DNA of 35,798 nucleotides from positions 53,907 through 89,704 of the forward strand of contig NZ_FNIZ01000019.1 in the NCBI RefSeq assembly GCF_900104185.1. Reading direction: 5' to 3'. Both the position numbers and the translations under genes were made by a program. Numbering within the stretch: the first letter of the stretch is position 1; every line of letters starts with the position of its first letter. The notes beneath the pieces were generated by a model. It ran no database searches and was not told the DNA's origin. It worked only from the letters and a program-made list of their open reading frames with translations. This DNA comes from Halobacillus aidingensis. GTDB lineage: Bacteria; Bacillota; Bacilli; Bacillales; Halobacillaceae. Positions 32,817 to 35,798 of this stretch are shown one piece after another.

Positions 32817-32945
32817 CCGTTTAAGTCTGTTATTTTTTTAAATACAAATGTGCCACTATAATGAACACCTTACCTACATTTTACACTATTATTATCAGAA
32901 AATAAATACTATTTTTGAAAAAAATGTCTGCAATAACAACTTATG

Positions 32946-33224
32946 TCAGCTTAGACGATGGATTTTATTTAACCATTCATGGATCTGATCTTCATAATAC
33001 CTGACTTCCTTTTTCGATGTAGAATCAACTAAATCCTTTCTCAATTGTTGATATTCTTCCAATTGGGGCTTCGTTATGGGTAGCTCATCGGTTGATTGAA
33101 GATTGTCTAAGTACATTTGGATTTCTCCAAAATAATAGCGGCTTTCCTCTATCGATACAGCATTTTTAAAGGATTTCATAAGATCGTCATAGGTTTCTTT
33201 TTCTTTTTCGTTCATCATAATCAA
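32946..33224 (-). CDS. Small soluble protein made of two repeats, unknown
   Basis: A 92-residue protein from TTG 33224, chosen because GAGGAGGTG lies seven bases upstream; the in-frame ATGs at 33218 and 33215 are the alternatives. It has two copies of one helical unit at residues 12-42 and 58-88, aligning without gaps at an offset of 46: Y12/Y58, L15/L61, K17/K63, S24/S70, E27/E73, R29-Y-Y31/R75-Y-Y77, I35/I81 and L39/L85. A linker with PITKP separates them. It has no membrane segment. No family recognised. It lies upstream of the attenuator but about 130 bases away from it. Confidence 0.75.
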   Translation of the reverse strand: MIMMNEKEKETYDDLMKSFKNAVSIEESRYYFGEIQMYLDNLQSTDELPITKPQLEEYQQLRKDLVDSTSKKEVRYYEDQIHEWLNKIHRLS

Positions 33225-33263
33225 TCGTCGGCACCTCCTCTGGATTTTACTGAACGGGCGCAT

Positions 33264-33652
33264 AACACTGAAAAGAAAATACTACGAAAAAGCAAGATTC
33301 CTTTCTAAAACTAAATGTATTTTGTCATGAACACCGATTTATACTTCATACCCATTATACAAGATTTTCTAACGGATATTGTTAGTCCCTTACAAATTTT
33401 CTTACATTTTAAATAACAAGCTGTGAATTCAAATGAATAAAAAATAGGACTTCCCTAATAAGGAAAATGAACCGTATATAGAATGTTACTTTTAAATGTG
33501 TCCCCAGCCTTACCCGTATTTTGTATGTAATAGCGATTCACCCTATAAATGACAGGCAATTCAGTGTCCATATTTCTTTGGACATCCATGCGCTATGACC
33601 TTTTTTCCATTTAGCTTTAATCTAACGCGTCCGTTTATTTTAGACTACAAAA
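33264..33652. other. Non-coding stretch
   Basis: No gene seen. It is AT-rich with a minor hairpin GTCCA-N8-TGGAC near 33567-33584. No convincing promoter could be assigned. Confidence 0.4.
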
Positions 33653-33685
33653 GGAAAAAACCACTCCCTTGAATGAAAGGAGTGG
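33653..33685 (-). terminator. Terminator of DUF4367-like lipoprotein gene
   Basis: The stem CCACTCCCTT (33661-33670) pairs with AAAGGAGTGG (33676-33685), one mismatch; the minus strand continues into six T residues. Confidence 0.8.
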
Positions 33686-33748
33686 ATTTAATACATGAGA
33701 AAAATTCTTCGTTACCTCAACAGTTCTTTAACAGTGTAGTAGCATTCC

Positions 33749-34660
33749 TTATTTAAAAGACTCCGCCACTTTGATCAGATCATCTTTTGATAAGCCGTCT
33801 ACATTCCCTTTCAATTCATACATAATCGACTCATCTTTCCAAATCAACCGTTGAGTCTCGCCTTCATTCCCAGCATATTGCCCTGTTTGGTCACCGATCG
33901 ATACCTCTTCTGTCTCTATATCCTGAGAGGAGATTTCGGCATCTTTAACAGTCATCAATTCCATCGTTTCATTCGTTTCAGCATGAAAGATGAAGGTTAG
34001 TACGGTATCCTTTTGCTCCATAACTCCAGCTTCTATTTCTACACCGTCCACTTCAAAAGGCATAATCGTCGGATACTTAGGCTGATAGGCTTCATCCTCA
34101 GTCCGACTCACTAACTTGGAACGATCGTATTCGAATAGTCCATCCTCTGTTTCAACGGCCTTATCGAAAGCGTGCAATAGTGTTTGAATGTCATTGTAGT
34201 GGATTCGAGTAATTTCCCCCTCTTCGTTCGTATTTACTCTTCCACTGACATCAGCTGTTTCACCATTGCTTATGAGGATTTGCATCTCAAAATTATAAGC
34301 GGTTTCTGTTTCCTCGCTCTGCTCAACGCTCATATTGCCAATCTCCATGTGAACATCGTTTCCATACGCCTTTTGGTGAAAACTTCTAAGCAGATTGGTG
34401 TCCACCGCCTGAGTCATAAACTCTTCTGTGAAGTAAGGTTCAAATTGGTCCATGTAATAATTAGAAATTCCTTCATGATTTTCCTCTTCATACAACTGTG
34501 CTAATTCTTTTTCAGGTCCTGAAAATATTTGCTCCAGTACCTTTGTCACATCATCCTCCGTCGTATTTTCCTCTTCCGTATTCTCACCCGAAGATTGGGT
34601 AGATGCGCAGCCGGCTGTAATAAAGAGCGTAATCGCAATAAATAGAAATTTTTTCATCAT
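33749..34660 (-). CDS. Lipoprotein with DUF4367-like C-terminal domain
   Basis: A 303-residue lipoprotein: basic MMKKFLFIAITLF, then lipobox TAGC with C18, followed by a Glu/Thr/Asn-rich linker. Residues of about 40-180 form an acidic domain of unknown type. The last 110 or so (PTIMPFEVDGVEIEAG, TQRLIWKDESIMYELKG and SKDDLIKVAESF) match the pattern of DUF4367 domains. The longest frame starts at 34771, but ATG 34660 has GGAGGT seven bases upstream and restores a proper signal peptide. The strong acidity suits an exported protein in a salt-adapted organism (inference). Confidence 0.82.
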   Translation of the reverse strand: MMKKFLFIAITLFITAGCASTQSSGENTEEENTTEDDVTKVLEQIFSGPEKELAQLYEEENHEGISNYYMDQFEPYFTEEFMTQAVDTNLLRSFHQKAYGNDVHMEIGNMSVEQSEETETAYNFEMQILISNGETADVSGRVNTNEEGEITRIHYNDIQTLLHAFDKAVETEDGLFEYDRSKLVSRTEDEAYQPKYPTIMPFEVDGVEIEAGVMEQKDTVLTFIFHAETNETMELMTVKDAEISSQDIETEEVSIGDQTGQYAGNEGETQRLIWKDESIMYELKGNVDGLSKDDLIKVAESFK

Positions 34661-35008
34661 AAAGATAACCTCCGTTCTGCCTTCTTTACTACAAGTACGA
34701 TTACGAACGAAGTAAGTTTCAAAAAATGGTAATAAAATAGAAATCATCTGTGAAAAAACTCCTTTTTTCACTCCACGACCTCAAAACTCGGTTTCTATCT
34801 TTCAATTTGGTTCACAAAAATCCATGGATAGAATGAATTCCCTATCCCCACTTCGATTACTTACGAGTGCAGGCCCATGATCACCAAAAACTGTAGAATC
34901 AAGATATTCCACTTAAAATATTTGAACAGGAAAGCTTTTGTATAAAGACTTATGAAGTTAATTTTGGTGCCTGCCCCCCACCTCGCTTGGTTACTAAGAC
35001 CCCCCTGG
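34661..35008. other. Non-coding stretch upstream of the cold-shock gene
   Basis: No gene seen. It contains the upstream region of the minus-strand lipoprotein gene and a C-rich tract near 34970-35005 just before the csp promoter. Confidence 0.4.
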
Positions 35009-35037
35009 TTGACGGGAAGATCTTTTGTTGGTATAGT
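35009..35037 (+). promoter_or_regulatory. Sigma-A promoter of csp, with long leader
   Basis: TTGACG (35009-35014), 17 bases, TATAGT (35032-35037). The transcript would carry a 5' untranslated leader of about 125 bases to ATG 35170, as is typical for cold-inducible csp mRNAs. Confidence 0.75.
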
Positions 35038-35169
35038 TATAATTAATTATTCTTGTTCGTTTACGATTGAAAGCAAAAGTAACTAGTAAGTCACTTTCGT
35101 CTGGAATGAATATGCAGAGCAATAATAGTAATACATTGTGGATCAGTTCCACGCAGGAGGTAACAATTT

Positions 35170-35367
35170 ATGTTACAAGGTAATGTTAAATGGTTTAACG
35201 AAAGTAAAGGTTTTGGTTTTATTGAAGTAGAAGGGCAAGATGATGTATTCGTTCATTTCTCTGCTATTCAAGGCGAAGGTTTCAAAACATTAGAAGAAAA
35301 CGAGACAGTTTCCTTTGAAATTGTTGAAGGTAACCGTGGACCACAAGCTGCTAACGTTCAAAAATAA
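35170..35367 (+). CDS. Cold-shock protein, CspA/CspB family
   Basis: A 65-residue single OB-fold RNA chaperone. RNP1 is KGFGFIEV (13-20) and RNP2 is VFVHF (26-30); the opening [16 protein letters not shown] is canonical. It binds single-stranded RNA or DNA and helps transcription and translation in the cold. GCAGGAGG is nine bases before the ATG. It is monocistronic with a strong terminator. An ISL3 element begins right after that terminator, apparently leaving the gene intact. Confidence 0.97.
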   Translation: MLQGNVKWFNESKGFGFIEVEGQDDVFVHFSAIQGEGFKTLEENETVSFEIVEGNRGPQAANVQK

Positions 35368-35379
35368 TCGTTACTAGTT

Positions 35380-35415
35380 AAAAAAGAGACTTCCGAATTC
35401 GGAAGTCTCTTTTTT
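35380..35415 (+). terminator. Terminator of csp
   Basis: A perfect palindrome centred on GAATTC: AAAAAAGAGACTTCCGAA with its complement, running into T residues that reach the IS end at 35418. Confidence 0.9.
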
Positions 35416-35468
35416 TTGGCTCTACAATATTTGTTGGGGTCTTAGAAAATTCGGCATAAAAAATGCAC

Positions 35469-35525
35469 ACAAGCTCCTTGTCTACTACACTTGAATTGTC
35501 GAGAAACAAGCAAGCAAGGAGTTGT
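35469..35525 (+). promoter_or_regulatory. Hairpin that can sequester the transposase ribosome site
   Basis: ACAAGCTCCTTG (35469-35480) is complementary, with a one-base bulge, to CAAGGAGTTGT (35515-35525), which contains the AAGGAG ribosome site of the transposase. Transcripts entering from outside would fold and mask it. Confidence 0.55.
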
Positions 35526-35798
35526 ATGCACATGCATTTTAACATGATATTACCCGGATTAGAAGACGTTAAGGTAACTCAAATGGAAGAAAGAGCTGGT
35601 GTGTTCCGTATTTATGTGGAAATTCCGAAACACGTACACAAATGTCCTCAATGCGGAGAAACGACCTCTAATGTCCATGATTACCGTATTCAAAAGGTTC
35701 AGCACCTCAAATTATTTGAACGCTCCACCTATCTTTACTATAGGAAACGCCGCTATGCCTGTGTATGTGGGAAGCGGTTTGCCGAGTTTAATCCCATT
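35526..35798 (+). CDS. ISL3-family transposase, N-terminal part
   Basis: The first 91 codons of a DDE transposase, cut by the window end. The N-terminal zinc-binding domain of ISL3 transposases is visible: C40-P-Q-C43-G in HKCPQCGET, then C79-V-C81-G-K-R-F after a basic RKRRYA segment. The opening HFNMILPGLEDV matches the family start. ATG 35526 and ATG 35532 are both possible behind AAGGAG (35516-35521); spacing favours 35532 slightly. The frame is open and intact as far as seen. Confidence 0.88.
   Translation, partial: MHMHFNMILPGLEDVKVTQMEERAGVFRIYVEIPKHVHKCPQCGETTSNVHDYRIQKVQHLKLFERSTYLYYRKRRYACVCGKRFAEFNPI

Larger units (their letters stand above)
35418..35798 (+). mobile_element. ISL3-family insertion sequence, left end (cut by window)
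   Basis: The element appears to start at GGCTCTACAATATTTGTTGG, which has the GGCTCT start typical of ISL3 terminal inverted repeats. The transposase reading frame begins about 108 bases inside. The eight bases before it are all T, so an 8-bp target duplication would be a T-run taken from the csp terminator. The right end lies outside the window. Confidence 0.8.

Noticed and set aside
35107-35184. 25-codon upstream frame overlapping the start of the cold-shock gene
   Set aside because: Ribosome site is weak and the overlap covers the real AGGAGG; likely chance within the leader.
1-35798. CRISPR arrays, tRNA or rRNA genes, prophage or toxin-antitoxin modules
   Set aside because: Looked for on both strands; no regular spacer array, cloverleaf or matching gene set was seen.

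Overview
The window reads as chromosomal DNA of a spore-forming, low-to-moderate GC Bacillaceae bacterium. Evidence: strong GGAGG-type ribosome binding sites, a complete gerA-type germinant receptor operon (22727-26331), a sigma-W-type promoter in front of sppA, an S-box (SAM-I) riboswitch, and GC-rich intergenic repeats of a type common in Bacillaceae. A Halobacillus-like genus is a guess from overall flavour and is not proven by the sequence. No rRNA, tRNA, CRISPR array or phage module was seen.

Layout. 1-226: right part of a composite dispersed repeat whose second copy lies at 10941-11170. 368-2953: an M3 oligoendopeptidase, a 21-bp-period repeat array and a DinB-fold protein. 3210-3311: a tiny gene with its own ribosome site and terminator. 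3558-6035: a two-gene operon of a GT4 glycosyltransferase and UDP-glucose 6-dehydrogenase. 6278-7829: a multidrug MFS exporter behind a probable operator. 7940-10447: an FAD amine oxidoreductase and a cytochrome P450 on the minus strand. 10448-11236: repeat-rich non-coding DNA. 11237-12311: an overlapping minus-strand operon (DinB protein, small membrane protein, RDD protein). 12937-13731: a PadR/DUF1048 pair with a promoter-operator. 14018-17974: GNAT acetyltransferase, nitronate monooxygenase-like enzyme, isochorismatase-fold hydrolase and a stand-alone MurE-like ligase with a changed substrate-recognition motif.

18211-21308: PH-like membrane protein, ASCH protein, then sppA and its RDD partner (yteJ/sppI type) behind a sigma-W box that matches the consensus exactly, and a 33-residue basic protein. 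21421-26331: a membrane-anchored PstS-like protein divergent from the ger operon. 26357-30210: beta-lactamase-fold hydrolase, a small membrane protein, a ZmaR-like acetyltransferase, an APH-fold kinase and a small lipoprotein resembling the SecD P1 domain. 30561-31907: SAM riboswitch controlling a homocysteine S-methyltransferase. 32392-34660: DUF4257-like membrane protein behind a large attenuator-like hairpin, a small protein made of two repeats, and a DUF4367-like lipoprotein. 35009-35798: a cold-shock protein with a long leader, then the left end of an ISL3-family insertion sequence placed directly against the cold-shock gene's terminator and cut by the window end.

Most genes are envelope, stress or accessory functions in short operons separated by clear, often bidirectional, terminators. 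I see no obvious defence island. The least explained items are the composite repeat (95 bp identical between copies), the structured leader at 32742-32816, the MurE variant, the SecD-P1-like lipoprotein and several genes under 60 codons.
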